Origin: Hymenobacter mellowenesis
Lineage (GTDB): Bacteria > Bacteroidota > Bacteroidia > Cytophagales > Hymenobacteraceae
Direction of reading: 5' to 3'
Assembly (NCBI RefSeq): GCF_030581005.1
Contig: NZ_JAUQSX010000001.1
Span: forward strand, 372,001 to 436,000
Length of the DNA: 64,000 bases
The notes under the pieces were generated by a model. The model saw nothing but the letters and a program-made list of their open reading frames with translations. It had not been told where the DNA came from and made no database searches. This document shows, one piece after another, positions 41,549-53,313 of the stretch (positions are counted from its first letter, which is position 1; the number at the start of each line of letters is the position of its first letter). The translations under genes and the position numbers were made by a program.

Positions 41549-43222
41549 CTAATTAAGGTAGCCGACGGTCCAGTTGATGCCGTCCGAGATGGCAACGACG
41601 GTTTTGGAAGCCGCGTTGGGCCGCAGCTCGTAGCCCGTGCTGCTCGGCACGGCGCTGCTGCTACTGGCTCCGTAGATGCTGCCCCCCGTTGTGAGCAGGA
41701 AAGCGCTGGTGCCCGCGCTGTTGTTGCGGAGGTAGTAAATCCGGCCGGGGCATCTGGTGGGGTTGGGTAGCAGGTAGTACTGGTTGCTGGTGCCGGTTGG
41801 CGTCAGGCCATAGTAGCCGCCAATGATGGTGGTAGCCTGGGTGGTGCCCTGGTCGATGGAGTTGGCGCCGCCGCTGGTGCCGCCGCCGAAGCCGTTGACC
41901 ACGCCCACGGCGAAGGTGCCGTTGACTTGCAGCGTGCTGTTGGGCGTGGCCGTGCCAATGCCCACGCTCACCGCATCGTTGGTGCCGCGTTCGTTGCCGA
42001 TGACCAGCGAGTTGGCTTGGCTCACGCTGGCATTGTTGCCAATGGCGTAGGCATCGTAGAGCCCGGCATCGGCCTGCGCGTTGCCGCCAAGCAGGATGTT
42101 GTTGGTGTTGCTGGTCAGGCTGGAGCCGCTGCTGGTGCCGATGGCAATGTTATTGATGCCGGTGATGGAGATGTTGGCGTTGTAGGCCGTCTGGTTGCCG
42201 ATAAACACGTTGTTGGTGCCGGTGGTCAGCTTATTGCCGGCGTAGTAGCCCAGCAGGGTGTTGCTGCCGCCGGTGGTACTCTGGCCCGCTCCGTAGCCGA
42301 TGAACGTACTGGCACTGTTGTTAATAGCCTCGCCCGCCCGCGCCCCGATGACGACGTTATACACGGCCGTGGTCAGCCCCACGCCCGCGTTGAAGCCCAA
42401 CAGCACTGACGAGGCGCTGGGTGTATTGTTGCCCAGCGACACCCGCCCGTTACTGTACACCCGGAAGGCTTCGGCGTTGTTGCGCCTCACGACGAAGTCC
42501 TCGTTGTTGAGACTGCCAATAAACTGGGTACCGTCCAGCGTATTGCCACTCAGGCTCCAGCCGTTGCTGCTGGGGATGGTGGCCCAGGTGTTGTCGCCGC
42601 GCAGGTAAGTAGTGGCGCTGGCCGTACCCGTGGCCGAGAGCTTGGGAATCGTCACCGCGTCATCGGCCAGCTTGGTGCTGGTGATGGCGCTGGCGGCCAC
42701 CGTGGGGTTGGGGTAGGTGCCGGTGAGGTCGCCGCCGGCCGTGCCGGTGGGAGTGCCACCGGCGGGCACGGCCCAGGTGTTGTCGCCACGCAGAAAGGTG
42801 GTGGCGCTGGCCGTACCCGTGGCCGAGAGCTCCGCAATGCCAATGGCATCGTCGGCCACGGCAGCGTTGGTCACTGCATTGTTGGCCAGGCCGGGGTTGG
42901 GATAGGTGCCGCTCAGCACGCCGCCGGCCGTGCCGGTGGGCGTGGCCGTGTTGGCGTTGGGAATGTTCACCCAGCTGCCCCCGAAGGCGTACCAGAAGCC
43001 GGTGGTGTTATCGGTTTGGAACACCATCAGGCCATCGGGGGGCGCTGTAATACCCGTGCGTTGGGCCTGCGTGAGGCGCGGAATGAGCAGGCCCTTATTC
43101 GTAGCCGAGATTTCGAGGGCGGCTTTGGCATTGGGCGTGGTGGTGCCAATGCCTATGTTCTGGGCCTGCGCGGCAAAGGGAAGCGCGGCCACAGCGGCCA
43201 GCAAGGGTAAGCGTAACTTCAT
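41549..43222 (-). CDS. Surface fibre-like protein with YadA-type beta-roll repeats
   Basis: A 557-residue secreted protein. It has a signal peptide (PLLAAVAALPFAAQA), then NIGIGTTTPNAKAALEISAT, a motif frequent in Bacteroidota surface proteins. Two copies follow of a repeat with PTGTAGG...LSGTYPNP and LRGDNTWA, as in phage fibre-like stalks. Residues about 270-420 are 14-residue repeats of the form NTLLGYYAGNKLTTGTNN, the left-handed beta-roll of trimeric adhesin heads. The C-terminus (GRIYYLRNNS...GINWTVGYLN) has neither a T9SS sorting domain nor an autotransporter anchor. The ATG at 43222 gives the signal peptide. It is downstream of the giant adhesin, probably exported with it or by an unknown route. 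Confidence 0.75.
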   Translation of the reverse strand: MKLRLPLLAAVAALPFAAQAQNIGIGTTTPNAKAALEISATNKGLLIPRLTQAQRTGITAPPDGLMVFQTDNTTGFWYAFGGSWVNIPNANTATPTGTAGGVLSGTYPNPGLANNAVTNAAVADDAIGIAELSATGTASATTFLRGDNTWAVPAGGTPTGTAGGDLTGTYPNPTVAASAITSTKLADDAVTIPKLSATGTASATTYLRGDNTWATIPSSNGWSLSGNTLDGTQFIGSLNNEDFVVRRNNAEAFRVYSNGRVSLGNNTPSASSVLLGFNAGVGLTTAVYNVVIGARAGEAINNSASTFIGYGAGQSTTGGSNTLLGYYAGNKLTTGTNNVFIGNQTAYNANISITGINNIAIGTSSGSSLTSNTNNILLGGNAQADAGLYDAYAIGNNASVSQANSLVIGNERGTNDAVSVGIGTATPNSTLQVNGTFAVGVVNGFGGGTSGGANSIDQGTTQATTIIGGYYGLTPTGTSNQYYLLPNPTRCPGRIYYLRNNSAGTSAFLLTTGGSIYGASSSSAVPSSTGYELRPNAASKTVVAISDGINWTVGYLN

Positions 43223-43300
43223 GGCTAAGGATAAAATGACGAAAAAGCAGTATTGGGATGCAAGGTAGCGCTGCAAAAACCGTGGCTTGGTTCACGCATT

Positions 43301-43344
43301 CCCTGCGCTCCTTGTCCCCTGATTAGGGAACAAAGAGCGCAGGG
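43301..43344. terminator. Imperfect hairpin after the giant adhesin gene, containing the shared 15-mer
   Basis: CCCTGCGCTC pairs with GAGCGCAGGG, and TTGT...CCCT with AGGG...ACAA inside, giving a long imperfect stem. No T run follows on the minus strand, so terminator strength is uncertain. The inner part contains GTCCCCTGATTAGGG (43314-43328), identical to a site upstream of the adhesin gene. The hairpin lies 3 bases from the adhesin stop and about 80 bases before the next start. Confidence 0.55.
43314..43328 (-). promoter_or_regulatory. Shared 15-mer site upstream of the beta-roll protein gene
   Basis: On the minus strand, CCCTAATCAGGGGAC lies about 92 bases before the beta-roll protein start codon. 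The identical 15-mer occurs at 52591-52605 between the giant adhesin and its NarL-type regulator. It contains the inverted repeat CCCT-AATC-AGGG. Candidate operator; no experimental support. Confidence 0.5.
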
Positions 43345-43347
43345 TTG

Positions 43348-46300
43348 CTACTCCACTACCAAGCGGAGGGTGTGGTTGCCGCCGCGCACCACGTACACGC
43401 CCGTGGCCAGCCCGGTGGGCAAGCTCAAGCGGGCCGTGCCATCGGCTTCGGCAGTGGCCTGGGTTACCAGGCGGCCCACGGCGTCGAACACCGCCACGGT
43501 GGTGCCGGGCGCCGCGCCCGTGAGCGTGGCCGGGCCGCCGTGCGCCGGGTTGGGGTACAGGGCCAGCGCGGCCGGGCCCACCGTCACGGCGCGCACCAGC
43601 GAGTAGCTGGCGGTGCCGTCCAGGTCTACCTGGCGCAGGCGGTAGTAAACGAGGGTCGGCGACTTGGGGGTTTGGCCGTCGCGGAAGGTGTAGTCCGTCA
43701 GGCTGGTTTTGCTGCCCTGCGCCGCCACTTCGCCAATGCGGGCAAAGGCTTTGCCATCCAGGCTGCGCTCGATTTCGAAAAGGGCACTGTTTTTCTCGGA
43801 GGCCGTGCGCCAGCTCAGCCGGACCGCAGCGCCCTCGGCTTCGGCCGTGAAGGCGGTGAGCTCGACGGGCAGCGGGGTGCTGCTGCCGGTGAGGTAGAAC
43901 TCGGAGAAATGGTCGGGCACGCTGGCCTCGGCCACGAACCAGGCCACGCCGTTGCCGGGCGTGCTGGCGGTCAGGGACAAGGTGCGGGCTTCGCCAGCGG
44001 CGCTGTTGTTGTTGCCGAGTTGGCAGTCCTCGTTGGGGCCGCTGTACTGGGTTGCTTTCAGGGTGGCGTAAGTCACGCTGGCATCGGCGGCCTGCAGGCG
44101 AGTAAACTCGCTCACGAGGCCGTAGAAGCGCACGTTGACGCTGCTGCCGGTGAACGTAGAATTGGTGGCCGTCAGGTGCCAGTTGCGGTCGAGGTAAGCG
44201 TGGCCGCGGGCGTCCTGGCGCACCGCGCCGGCGGTGCCGGTGGTCAGGAAATCGAGGCTCACGCTGCCCAGAGCGGCGCGGGTGTCCTGCAGGGCGGCTA
44301 CCACCTGGCCGTTGCTGGCCAGCAGGTAGTGCCAGGCTCCGTCGCCGGTGGTAGCGTAGGGCACAGTGCTCAGGCAACTGGCCACGGCATCGTACACTTT
44401 CAGCACGCTGAAAGCCGGGGCGCTGGTGCTGCTGGTGCCGTTGGTGGTCACCACAATGGGGCTGCTGCCCACGGTCGCGCCCGCCGGCACCACGGCCGTG
44501 AGCGAAGTAGCCGAAGTGAACGTGACGCTGCTCGCCGCCGTGCCGCCGAAGCTCACCGTGCTGCCGCTCGTAAAGCCCGTGCCGGTGATGACCACCGGCA
44601 TACCCGGCAATTCAGCCGCGGCGCTGAGGCTGGTGACGGTGGGAGCCGTATTCACTACCGTAAACGTCAGGCCGTTGCTGACGCCGTTGGGCGTGGTCAC
44701 GGTCACGAGGCCAGTGGTGGCGCCGGCCGGCACGGCCACCGTCAGGCTGGTGGCCGAGTTGGCGGTGATGGTGGTCTGGTCGGTGCCGTTGAAGCTCACG
44801 CTGGTGGCCCCGCCCAGGTTGGAGCCCGCGATGGTAACGCTGGTGCCCACCGCGCCGCTGTTAGGCGTGAGGGTGGTAATAGTAGGGCCGGCCGGGGCGT
44901 TCACCACCTGCGTGAGCGTGGCCGAGGTGCTGCCCGCCAGGCTGCCCGAGCCGCCGTACACGGCCGTAATCGGGTGGCTGCCCCCCGCCAGCGAACTGGT
45001 GCTGAAGGTGGCCACGCCACTGCCGTTGAGGGTGCCCGTACCCAGCGGGGTGCCGTTGTCGCTGAACGTGACGGTGCCCGTGGGGGTGCCCGCCGCGGTC
45101 GTCACGGTAGCCGTGAAGGTGACCGTCTGGCCGGTGACGGCCGGGTTCAGGCTGCTGGTGAGCGTGGTGGTGGTGGCGGGCAGGGTCACGGTGAAATTCA
45201 CGCCGTTGCTGGTGCCGATGGGGGCCGTCACCACCACGTTGCCGGTGCTGGCGCCGGCCGGCACGGTGGTGGTAATCTGGGTATTGCTCACCACCGTGAA
45301 CGCAGCCGTCGTGCCGTTAAACGTCACGCTGGTGGCCCCGGTGAAGTTGCTGCCGCCGATGGTGACGCTGGTGCCCACCGGCCCGCTGTTGGGCGATAGG
45401 GTGCTGATGAGCACCGTCGGCGCGGCGTAGGTGATGCTGAACTGCGGGGCGGCGGTGTTGTCGTTGCCGGCCACGTCCTGGGCCGAGGCGGCGGGCAGGT
45501 TCACCGTTACCGCGCCGTCGGCGGCGGGCGTGATGTCTACCGTGTAGGTGCGGCCGCTGCCGCCCAGGTTGCTGGCCGTGCCGTTGGTTACCGTCAAGGC
45601 GGCCAGCGTCAGGCCCGTTACGGGCTCCGAGAAGGTGATGGTGAGCGGAATCGGGCTGGTGTTGGTGGGGCTGGTGGCGGTGCTGCTCAGGGCCACGGTG
45701 GGCACCACGCCGTCCACGAGCACGCCGGTGGTTGGGGCTACGCTGTTGAGGGTGAAGGTGGCAGATGAGTTGCCGGCGTTGCGGATGGTGCCGGTGCCGG
45801 GGTTGATGCTGCCGCCCAGCGCGACGCCGTTATTATCGGTTTCGCCGGCGGCCACCACGTAGCGGAACAGCAGCGTGCGGCTGCCGCTGCCGCTCACGTA
45901 GGCCACGTTGCGGGCGGTGCTGCCCACTGTCAGCGTCAGGTAGGGGCTGCCCGTCACGTTCACCACCTGGTCATACAGCACGCTGAAATCGAGGTTCTGC
46001 CCCACGCCGTAGGTGTCGTTGGCCGGCACCGCCACGCTGAGCACGGCCGGAGCCGTGGGCAGGAAGTTGCTGGGGCTGAGAACTGTACCGCTGGGCGTGG
46101 TCACGCTGATTTTGCCCGCCGTTACGCCCACCGGCACCACGGCCGTGATGCTGGTGGCCGAGTTCACCGTGAAGCTGGCGGCGGCCAGGCCGTTAAAGGC
46201 CACGGCCGTGGCGCCCGTGAAGTTGGTACCCGTGATGGTCACGCTGGTGCCCACCGGCCCGTTCGCGGGCGAAAAGTTGGTGATAGTGGGCAGCGGGGCG

Positions 46301-49300
46301 TAGGTGATGCTGAACTGCGGGGCGGCCACGTTGCCGTTGGTGGCCGCGTCCTGGGCTGAGTTGGCAGCCACGTTCACCGTCACCGCGCCTGCGGCCGTGG
46401 GTGTGATGTTGATGGTGTACGTAGTGCCGCTGCCACTCAGCGTGCCCTTGCTGCCGTTGGTCACTGTGATGCCGGCCGTGGTGAAGTTCGTTACCGGCTC
46501 TGAGAAGCTGATGGTGACCGGGATGGGCGAGGTAGGCGTGCTGCTGCCCGCCGGGCTCGAAATGGCCACCGTGGGGGCCACGCCATCCACGAGCAGGCCG
46601 CTGGTGTCGGCCACGTTGTCGAAGTCGAGGTCGGCGTTCACGCCGCTGCTGTTGCGGATGGTGCCGCCGTTGAGGTCGATGCCGGTGCCGCTCAGCGTCA
46701 CGCCGTCGGTGTCGAGGTCGCCGGCCACGATGACGTAGCGGAATTGCAGCGTGCTGCTGCCGCTACCGCTGGCGTAGGGCACGTTGCGCACGGTGCTGCC
46801 CACCGTCAGGGCCACCGTGGGCGTGCCGCCGGTGGTGACCACCGTCACAGCCTGGCTGAAGGCCACGGAGAACGTCAGCGTCTGTCCGACCCGGTAAGTG
46901 CCGTTGCTGGTGGCCGTGACGCCCGTAATGGCCGGCCCCACCACGAAGTTGGTGCTGCTGGTGCCCGTGCCCGCGCCGGTGGTCACCCGGATAAGGCCCG
47001 TGGTGTTGCTGGCGCTGACCGTGGCCGTAATCTGGGTGTTCGAGTCCACGGTATAGCTGGCCACGGCTACGTTGTTGATGGTCACGGCCGTGGCGCCGGT
47101 GAAGCCGCTGCCGGTAATCGTCACCACCGTGCCCACCGAGCCGTTGGTGGGCGTGAAGCTGGCGATGGACACGGGCGGCGGGTTATAGGTCACGCTCAGC
47201 GTGTTCGACGCCGCGTTGGGGTTGCCGGCCGCGTCCTGGGCGGCGCTGGCGTTCACCTGCACCGTCACCGCCCCGCTGGCGGTGGCCGTCACGTTCAGGG
47301 TGTAGGTGGTGCCGCTGCCGCTGAGCGTGCCCTTCGTGCCGTTGGTTACCACGATGTTGGCGGCCGTCAGGCCCGTCACCGCCTCCGAGAAGGTGATGGT
47401 AATGGGAATCAGGCTGCTGCTGGTGGGGTTGGCCCCGGTGGTCGCCACGGTGGCCGTGGGGGCCACGCCGTCCACGAGCACGCCGGTTAGCGGCGACACG
47501 TTGTTGAGTGTGGGCACCACGTCGGTGCCGGTGGCGTTGCGCAGGGTGCCGTTGTTGGGGGCAATGCTGTTGCCCAGCGTCACACCGTCGGTGTCCAGGT
47601 CGCCGGCCTGCACGAGGTAGCGGAAGGTGAGCGTATTCGTATTGCTGCCGCTGAGGTAAGTGACGCCGCGGGGGGTGCTGCCTACTGTCATGAGGATGAC
47701 GGGCGTGCCGCCGGCCGTGCTCACCGTCACGGGCTGGTCGAAGCTTACTAAGAAGGTCACGAACTGACCAATGCGGTAGGTGCCGTTGGCCGGCGCGGCC
47801 ACGCTGGTGACTACCGGCGCGGGCGGCGTCACGGTAAAGGTTGAGGTGTTGGAACTGCCGCTGGGCGTGGTCACCACGACGTCGGTGGCGCCGAGGGCTA
47901 CCCCGGCCGGCACGTTCACCGTCAGGCTGGTGCCCGTATTTCCGGTGATGGTAGTTTGCGCCACCCCGTCGAAGCTGACGCTGGTGGTCCCGGCCAGGTT
48001 GCTGCCGCTGATGGTGACGCTGGTGCCCACCGGCCCGCTGGTGGGCGAGAGGCTGGTGATGGCCGGGGCCGGCGGCGCGTTCACCACCTGCGTGAGCACG
48101 GCGCTGGTGCTGGCGGCCAGGCCCGTAGTGCCGCCATACACGGCCGTAATCGAGTGGCTGCCCTGCGACAACGCGCTGGTATTGAACGTGGCCGTGCTCC
48201 CGCTGATGGTGCCGGTGCCCAGCGTGGTGCTGCCGTCCTTAAAGGTGACCGTGCCCGCTACGGTGCCCGCGCCGGGCGAAGTCACCGCCACCGTGGCCGT
48301 GAAGGTCACGCTCTGCCCGAAGGTCGAGGGGTTGGCGCTGCTGCTGAGCGTAGTGCTGGTGGCGGCGTTGTTGACCACCTGCGTGAGCGTGTTGCTGGTG
48401 CTGGCTCCGTAGTTGGTAGTGGCCGCGTAGGTGGCCACGATGGCGTGGCTGCCCACGCTCAGCGTGCTGATGAGCAGCGAGGCGTTGCCGCTGGCCGCTA
48501 CCGCCACCGTACCCAGCGTGGTAGCGCCTTCCTTGAACGTCACCGTACCCGTGGCAATGCCCGAGCCGGGCGCCACGGTGCTCACCGAGGCGTTCAGGTA
48601 AATGCCCTGCCCGAACACCGACGGATTGGCGCTGCTGGTGAGCGTGGTAGTGGTGCCGGCCGCGTTTACCACTTGGCTCAGGTTACCCGAGGTGCTGGCG
48701 CTGAAGCCCGTCGCCGCGCCATACACCGCCGAAATGGTGTGCGTAGCTACGCTCAGGGTGCTGGTGCTGAAAGTCGCCACCCCGCTGCCGTTCAGCGTGC
48801 CCGTGCCGATGGTCGTAGCGCCGTCCTTAAAAGTGACGGTGCCCGTGGGCGTGGCGCTGCCGTTGGTGTTCGTCACCGTGGCCGTGAAGGTCACGCTCTG
48901 CCCGAATACCGATGGGTTGGCGCTGCTCGTCAGCGTGGTGCTGGTGGTGGCCGCCGTGACGGTGAAGGTGCCGTTGTTGTTGCTCACGCCGTAGGGCGTG
49001 GTCACCGTGAAGGGGCCGGTGGTGGTGCCCGCCGCCACCACGGCCGTAATCTGGCTGCCGGAGTTCACCACGTAGCTGCTGGCCGCCGTGCCGTTGAAGC
49101 TCACGGCCGTAGCCCCCGTGAAGTTGCTGCCCGCCACCACCACGCTGGTGCCCACCGGCCCGCTGCTGGGCGTGAGGCTGCTCACCACCGGCGCAGGCAC
49201 CGTCAGGGTAATGGTTTTGGTGACGGTGTTGCTGTTGGTCGTCCCGTCATTCACCCGGAAGCTCACCACCCGGCTGGTGCCGGTGGGCGGGGTGCTGGTA

Positions 49301-52300
49301 TTGTTGTAGGTGATGGCCCGCAGGGCGGCCTGCCACTGCGCCACCGTGGCCGTGGCCCCGCTGCTGGTCAGCGTCAGCACGCCCGTGCCGCTGGCGTAGC
49401 TGCCCGCGATGTTGCCAAACGTGGCGCTGCTGGTGTTGCTGAAGGCCAGCACGTCCTGCCCGCTCACGAAGCCGGTGGTCACGCTCACCGTGCCCGAGGC
49501 CAGCGTGGTGTTGTCGCTGTCGCTGGCCGTCAGGCCGCCATCCACCGCCACCGCGCCGCTGCCCGCCGTGAAGGCCGTGCTGCCGCTGCTGGCTACCAGC
49601 ACCGGCGCGTCGTTCACGGCCGTCACGTTGATGGTCACCGTCTTGCTGTCCGACTTGGCCCCGCCGCTGCCGGTGTTGCCCAGGTCGTTGGCCTGCACCT
49701 GCAGGGCCGCTGCCCCGCTGTAGCCGGTATTGGGGTAGAAGGCCATGTTGTTGAGCGCCGCGTTGATGCTGCTGAGCGTGCCCCGGAAGGTCATGCTCGC
49801 GTCGGCCGTGCCGTCGCCGGCCGTGAAGGTCAGGCCCGAAAAAGAACTCAGCGAAACGGCGCCCTGGGTAGCCCCCAGGTAGATTTCCAGCTGCCCGCTG
49901 CCCGCGTCCACGTCGCTCACGGTGATGGCGTTGCCGGCCCCGCTGCTGAAGGCGAGGTGTGTGTCCTCGGGTGTCGACTGGGTGCCCGGCACCGTCACTA
50001 CCGGCGCGTCGTTCACGGCCGTCACGGTCACCGTCACGGTGCCGGTGTCGGTGCCGCCGTCGCCGTCCGAAATGTTGTAGGTGAAGCTGGTGGTGCCGTT
50101 GAAGTTGAGCGTCGGCGTGAAGCTGACGCCGGTGCCGGTAAACGTCACCGAGCCATTGGCCGGCTGCGTCACGCCCGTAATCCTCAGGGTGGTGCCAGCG
50201 TCGGGGTCGGTGTCGTTGCCCAGCACGCTGAAGGCATTGGCCCCGCTGTCCTCAGCCACGGTGTAGCTGTCGTCGCCGGCTACGGGCGGGTTGTTGCCGG
50301 TGGTGAAGGTTTGCACCGCCCCGTAGGCCGTGCCCGCGCCGTTGGTGGCGTAGGCCCGCACCGAGTACAGCGTATTGCCCGCCAGTCCGCTCACCGTGCC
50401 CGAAAAGCTGCCGGTGCTGGTGCCCGTCAGCGCCTTGGTGTCGCTGGTGGTGGGCGTGCCGTTGCCGGCCACGTACACCACGCCGCGCTCGGTCAGGGCC
50501 GTGCCCGACGTCACGCTGCCACCCAGCACAGCGCTGCTAGCTGTCACGGTGGTGGGCGTGGCCGTGGTCACGGTGGCCAGCGTCGTCACCGTGAAGCTGC
50601 CGGTGCTGGTGCCCGTGCCGTCGGCATTCTGCACCGAGATGGTACCCGTGGTGGCCCCGGCCGGCACGGTGGCCGTTAGCTGCGAGTTGCTGTTCACCGT
50701 CACGGTGGTGGCCGTGGTGCCGTTGAAGCGCACCGTTACCGCCCCCGCGCTGGTGAAGTTGCTGCCGGTGATGACGATGCCGCTCGTGCCCACCGTCCCG
50801 CTGGTGGGCGTGAAGCTCGTGACCGTCGGCACTTCGGCCACATCGGTCACGCTGATGGTGAAGGTTTTCTCAAAAAATAGCCCGCCCGCGTCGGTGCTGC
50901 GGATTTTGACGCTGTAGCTGCTTTTCGTCTCAAAGTCAAACGACCCGTTGGTCGTCAGGGCGGTGCCTGAGATGTTGAACGAACCGTTGTCGGCCCCGCC
51001 CACGGCGAAGGTGTAGGTAAAGGTGCCGCCCTGCGCGTCGGTGGTGCTGAAGCTGCCCACCGTGGTGTTCAGCGGCTGGTTTTCGGCCACGCTGGCGTTG
51101 CTCAGGCTGATGTCGGTGGGCGCGGTGTTGCTCCCCACCGTAAAGCTGCCGCTGCTGCTGGCCGAGCCGCCGGGCGTGGTCACGCCGATGGGGCCGGTGC
51201 CGCTGCCGCTGCCCACCGTGAAGGTGAAGCTAGTGGCCGTGGGCGTGCCCGTGATGGTGCCCGCCGTACCGTTCACCGTCACCGCCGAGGCCCCGCCCAG
51301 GTTAGTGCCCGTCACCGTCACGGTAGTGCCCACCGGCCCGCTCGTGGGCGTGAAGCTCGTGATGGTGGGCGCCGGCACAGTGCCCGCCTGCTCATAGCGC
51401 GAGATGGTGCCGTCGCTCCGGCCCACCAGCAAGTCCAGCAGGCCGTCGCCGTCGATGTCCGTCACACAGGGCTTGGCGTTGTTGCCCGCCGAAATACTAT
51501 TGAAATTGCTCGATAGCTGGCTGACAGTGAAGCTACCGACCGCGTTCTGCTCGTAGCGGTAGATGGCGCCCGTGCTCACGCCCATCAGAATGTCGATGCG
51601 CCCGTTGCCGTCCAAGTCCACGCAAAACGGCGCCGCGTTGCCACTCAGCTGCAGCTGGTTGAAGTTGGTATCAACGCGGTCAAATACGTCAGTGTTTATA
51701 TTACCAAGTCTCTGCTCAGAATGGCTGGTAATGCCGTCGCCCTTGCCCACCAGCAGCTCCAGGTAGCCGTCGCCGTCGAGGTCGGTCATGCTGGTAGCCG
51801 TATTGCTGGGGGTCGAGATGCCCGACAGGTTATCCTGCACAAAGCCGAAGGTGGCCGCCCCCACGCTCGTCTGCTCGTACTCGCTCACCGTGCCGTCGCC
51901 GCGCCCCAGCACCAGGTTGTAGCGCCCGTTGCCCTCCAGGTCCACGATGGCCACCGTGGCCTGTATACCCATGTCGATGGTGGCCGAGCCCGTGTTCAGC
52001 AAACCCAAGAAGCTAAAGACCGAGCCGTTGACGGCAGTTTGCTCGTAGCGGCCGATGGTGCCGTCGAGCTCCCCCACCAGCAGGTCGAGGCGGCCGTCGC
52101 CGTCAAGGTCGGCCACCGCCGGCGCGACGTTGCCGCCGCTCACCCCGGCAAAGTTGTTGGCTACCAGCGAGTAGCTCACGCTACTACCCCGCGTCACCGC
52201 AAAGGCCGACGCCGACAACCCGTAGCCGGCGCTGGTCGTCACGTTGATGAGTTGCGTGGAGGCCGCGCGCGGCACGGTGGCCGTAATCTGGGTAGCCGAA

Positions 52301-52518
52301 TTGACGGTGAACACCGCCGACAGCTCGCCGAAGCGCACGCTGGTAGCGCCCGTGAAGCCGCTGCCCGTGATGACAACACTGCTGCCCGAGGCCCCGCTCG
52401 TGGGCGAGAAGCCGGTGACACTGGGCTGGGCCCAGGCCGCCGCGCTAGTCAGCAGCAGCAGTAACAAAAGCAGCACGGCCGGCAGCCGTTGGGGCAAAGA
52501 AGGAGTAGGAGTTTGCAT
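43348..52518 (-). CDS. Giant modular adhesin exported by the type IX secretion system
   Basis: A 3056-residue surface protein. After the signal peptide ([19 protein letters not shown]): an IPT/TIG domain (about 32-110); five FG-GAP/VCBS-like repeats with calcium-binding [13 protein letters not shown] (about 111-385); then further IPT domains, cadherin-like modules ([18 protein letters not shown]), four bacterial Ig-like repeats ([14 protein letters not shown] type), and three near-identical paired modules carrying [10 protein letters not shown] and SGSGTTYT. Ten IPT domains are seen in all. The last 340 residues contain a [14 protein letters not shown] segment and a T9SS sorting domain ([20 protein letters not shown] ... 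[17 protein letters not shown]). The modules are very alike at DNA level. It is divergent from a NarL-type regulator gene. Confidence 0.92.
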   Translation of the reverse strand: MQTPTPSLPQRLPAVLLLLLLLLTSAAAWAQPSVTGFSPTSGASGSSVVITGSGFTGATSVRFGELSAVFTVNSATQITATVPRAASTQLINVTTSAGYGLSASAFAVTRGSSVSYSLVANNFAGVSGGNVAPAVADLDGDGRLDLLVGELDGTIGRYEQTAVNGSVFSFLGLLNTGSATIDMGIQATVAIVDLEGNGRYNLVLGRGDGTVSEYEQTSVGAATFGFVQDNLSGISTPSNTATSMTDLDGDGYLELLVGKGDGITSHSEQRLGNINTDVFDRVDTNFNQLQLSGNAAPFCVDLDGNGRIDILMGVSTGAIYRYEQNAVGSFTVSQLSSNFNSISAGNNAKPCVTDIDGDGLLDLLVGRSDGTISRYEQAGTVPAPTITSFTPTSGPVGTTVTVTGTNLGGASAVTVNGTAGTITGTPTATSFTFTVGSGSGTGPIGVTTPGGSASSSGSFTVGSNTAPTDISLSNASVAENQPLNTTVGSFSTTDAQGGTFTYTFAVGGADNGSFNISGTALTTNGSFDFETKSSYSVKIRSTDAGGLFFEKTFTISVTDVAEVPTVTSFTPTSGTVGTSGIVITGSNFTSAGAVTVRFNGTTATTVTVNSNSQLTATVPAGATTGTISVQNADGTGTSTGSFTVTTLATVTTATPTTVTASSAVLGGSVTSGTALTERGVVYVAGNGTPTTSDTKALTGTSTGSFSGTVSGLAGNTLYSVRAYATNGAGTAYGAVQTFTTGNNPPVAGDDSYTVAEDSGANAFSVLGNDTDPDAGTTLRITGVTQPANGSVTFTGTGVSFTPTLNFNGTTSFTYNISDGDGGTDTGTVTVTVTAVNDAPVVTVPGTQSTPEDTHLAFSSGAGNAITVSDVDAGSGQLEIYLGATQGAVSLSSFSGLTFTAGDGTADASMTFRGTLSSINAALNNMAFYPNTGYSGAAALQVQANDLGNTGSGGAKSDSKTVTINVTAVNDAPVLVASSGSTAFTAGSGAVAVDGGLTASDSDNTTLASGTVSVTTGFVSGQDVLAFSNTSSATFGNIAGSYASGTGVLTLTSSGATATVAQWQAALRAITYNNTSTPPTGTSRVVSFRVNDGTTNSNTVTKTITLTVPAPVVSSLTPSSGPVGTSVVVAGSNFTGATAVSFNGTAASSYVVNSGSQITAVVAAGTTTGPFTVTTPYGVSNNNGTFTVTAATTSTTLTSSANPSVFGQSVTFTATVTNTNGSATPTGTVTFKDGATTIGTGTLNGSGVATFSTSTLSVATHTISAVYGAATGFSASTSGNLSQVVNAAGTTTTLTSSANPSVFGQGIYLNASVSTVAPGSGIATGTVTFKEGATTLGTVAVAASGNASLLISTLSVGSHAIVATYAATTNYGASTSNTLTQVVNNAATSTTLSSSANPSTFGQSVTFTATVAVTSPGAGTVAGTVTFKDGSTTLGTGTISGSTATFNTSALSQGSHSITAVYGGTTGLAASTSAVLTQVVNAPPAPAITSLSPTSGPVGTSVTISGSNLAGTTSVSFDGVAQTTITGNTGTSLTVNVPAGVALGATDVVVTTPSGSSNTSTFTVTPPAPVVTSVAAPANGTYRIGQFVTFLVSFDQPVTVSTAGGTPVILMTVGSTPRGVTYLSGSNTNTLTFRYLVQAGDLDTDGVTLGNSIAPNNGTLRNATGTDVVPTLNNVSPLTGVLVDGVAPTATVATTGANPTSSSLIPITITFSEAVTGLTAANIVVTNGTKGTLSGSGTTYTLNVTATASGAVTVQVNASAAQDAAGNPNAASNTLSVTYNPPPVSIASFTPTNGSVGTVVTITGSGFTGATAVTINNVAVASYTVDSNTQITATVSASNTTGLIRVTTGAGTGTSSTNFVVGPAITGVTATSNGTYRVGQTLTFSVAFSQAVTVVTTGGTPTVALTVGSTVRNVPYASGSGSSTLQFRYVIVAGDLDTDGVTLSGTGIDLNGGTIRNSSGVNADLDFDNVADTSGLLVDGVAPTVAISSPAGSSTPTSPIPVTISFSEPVTNFTTAGITVTNGSKGTLSGSGTTYTINITPTAAGAVTVNVAANSAQDAATNGNVAAPQFSITYAPLPTITNFSPANGPVGTSVTITGTNFTGATAVAFNGLAAASFTVNSATSITAVVPVGVTAGKISVTTPSGTVLSPSNFLPTAPAVLSVAVPANDTYGVGQNLDFSVLYDQVVNVTGSPYLTLTVGSTARNVAYVSGSGSRTLLFRYVVAAGETDNNGVALGGSINPGTGTIRNAGNSSATFTLNSVAPTTGVLVDGVVPTVALSSTATSPTNTSPIPLTITFSEPVTGLTLAALTVTNGTASNLGGSGRTYTVDITPAADGAVTVNLPAASAQDVAGNDNTAAPQFSITYAAPTVLISTLSPNSGPVGTSVTIGGSNFTGATSVTFNGTTAAFTVVSNTQITTTVPAGASTGNVVVTAPIGTSNGVNFTVTLPATTTTLTSSLNPAVTGQTVTFTATVTTAAGTPTGTVTFSDNGTPLGTGTLNGSGVATFSTSSLAGGSHPITAVYGGSGSLAGSTSATLTQVVNAPAGPTITTLTPNSGAVGTSVTIAGSNLGGATSVSFNGTDQTTITANSATSLTVAVPAGATTGLVTVTTPNGVSNGLTFTVVNTAPTVTSLSAAAELPGMPVVITGTGFTSGSTVSFGGTAASSVTFTSATSLTAVVPAGATVGSSPIVVTTNGTSSTSAPAFSVLKVYDAVASCLSTVPYATTGDGAWHYLLASNGQVVAALQDTRAALGSVSLDFLTTGTAGAVRQDARGHAYLDRNWHLTATNSTFTGSSVNVRFYGLVSEFTRLQAADASVTYATLKATQYSGPNEDCQLGNNNSAAGEARTLSLTASTPGNGVAWFVAEASVPDHFSEFYLTGSSTPLPVELTAFTAEAEGAAVRLSWRTASEKNSALFEIERSLDGKAFARIGEVAAQGSKTSLTDYTFRDGQTPKSPTLVYYRLRQVDLDGTASYSLVRAVTVGPAALALYPNPAHGGPATLTGAAPGTTVAVFDAVGRLVTQATAEADGTARLSLPTGLATGVYVVRGGNHTLRLVVE

Positions 52519-52590
52519 AAGGCAGGGCGTAGCGTTTTGGCTCCCGCAAAACTCCGCCCCGCCACCCCGCTGCCCCGCACCGGCCTTGTA

Positions 52591-52605
52591 CCCTAATCAG
52601 GGGAC
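52591..52605. promoter_or_regulatory. Shared 15-mer site between the adhesin and NarL-type regulator genes
   Basis: CCCTAATCAGGGGAC, identical to the site at 43314-43328 (opposite strand). It lies 73 bases upstream of the adhesin start and 50 bases upstream of the regulator start, in the divergent promoter region. The regulator may bind it and control both genes. A CACCTTTG near 52639 may be the -7 element of the regulator gene. Confidence 0.5.
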
Positions 52606-52654
52606 AGCGCCGCCGCGCCAAACCCACCGGCCGGCCGCACCTTTGCTGCCCCTT

Positions 52655-53311
52655 ATGCCTGTTTCCGCCCATCCCATCTTTCCCGTCGCCCTGGCCATCG
52701 TCGAAGACGATGCCCGCGTGCGCGAGCTGCTCCGCGAGTACCTCTGCCATCAGCCCGAGTTCAGCTGCCCCATCGTGGTGGGCTCCGTCGAAGAATTATG
52801 GGAGGAATTGGAGCTGAGCCTCGTGCCGCGCGTCATCCTGCTCGACGTGAGCCTGCCCGGCCAGACCGGCCTGCAGGCCCTGCCCGAGCTGCGCAAGCGC
52901 CTGCCCGGCACCGACGTCATCCTGCAAACCATGCACGACGACCCCGACCGCATCTACCAGGCGCTACGGGCCGGGGCCACGGGCTACGTCATCAAAAACG
53001 CCACCAGCCTGCCCCAGTACAAGCAAGCCATTCTCGATGTGCTGGCTGGCGGCGCGGCCCTCTCGCCCTCGGTGGCCCGCAAGGCGCTGCTCCACTTCCA
53101 GCCCGCCCCCAGCCAGCAGCCCGAGCTGCTCTCGGCCCGCGAGCAGGAGGTGATGCAGCTGCTGGTGGATGGCCTCAGCGAGAAGCAGGTAGCCGCCCGC
53201 CTCACCCTCTCGCCCGAAACCGTGCATACCTACGTCAAGCGCCTCTACGGCAAGCTCCAAGTACGCTCGCGCGGCGAGCTGCTGGCCCGCGCCGCTAAGG
53301 GAGATTTGTAG
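52655..53311 (+). CDS. NarL/LuxR-family response regulator
   Basis: A 218-residue transcription factor. The receiver domain has acidic residues EDD at 17-19, the phosphorylation site Asp64 (VILLDVSLPG) and the conserved Lys of YVIKNAT. The C-terminal LuxR helix-turn-helix runs from LSAREQEVMQLLVDGLSEKQ to VKRLYGKLQVRSRGELL. ATG 52655 starts just before the receiver; the longer ORF has no family match. It converges with the propeller histidine kinase gene (15 bases between stops), its likely partner, and diverges from the giant adhesin, its likely target. Confidence 0.94.
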   Translation: MPVSAHPIFPVALAIVEDDARVRELLREYLCHQPEFSCPIVVGSVEELWEELELSLVPRVILLDVSLPGQTGLQALPELRKRLPGTDVILQTMHDDPDRIYQALRAGATGYVIKNATSLPQYKQAILDVLAGGAALSPSVARKALLHFQPAPSQQPELLSAREQEVMQLLVDGLSEKQVAARLTLSPETVHTYVKRLYGKLQVRSRGELLARAAKGDL

Positions 53312-53313
53312 AA

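Noticed and set aside
42300..43100. Direct repeats within the beta-roll protein gene taken as a possible CRISPR-like array
   Set aside because: The repeats are codon-phased protein modules of unequal length with no constant spacer size, and no cas genes are present in the window.
43345..52464. Very long open frames on the plus strand (up to about 900 codons) across the giant adhesin gene
   Set aside because: They are antisense shadows: GC-rich repetitive coding sequence on the minus strand rarely creates stops in other frames. Their translations are Arg/Gly/Ala/His-rich or Val/Pro/Leu-rich with no domain, while the minus-strand frame has clear IPT, FG-GAP and T9SS domains.
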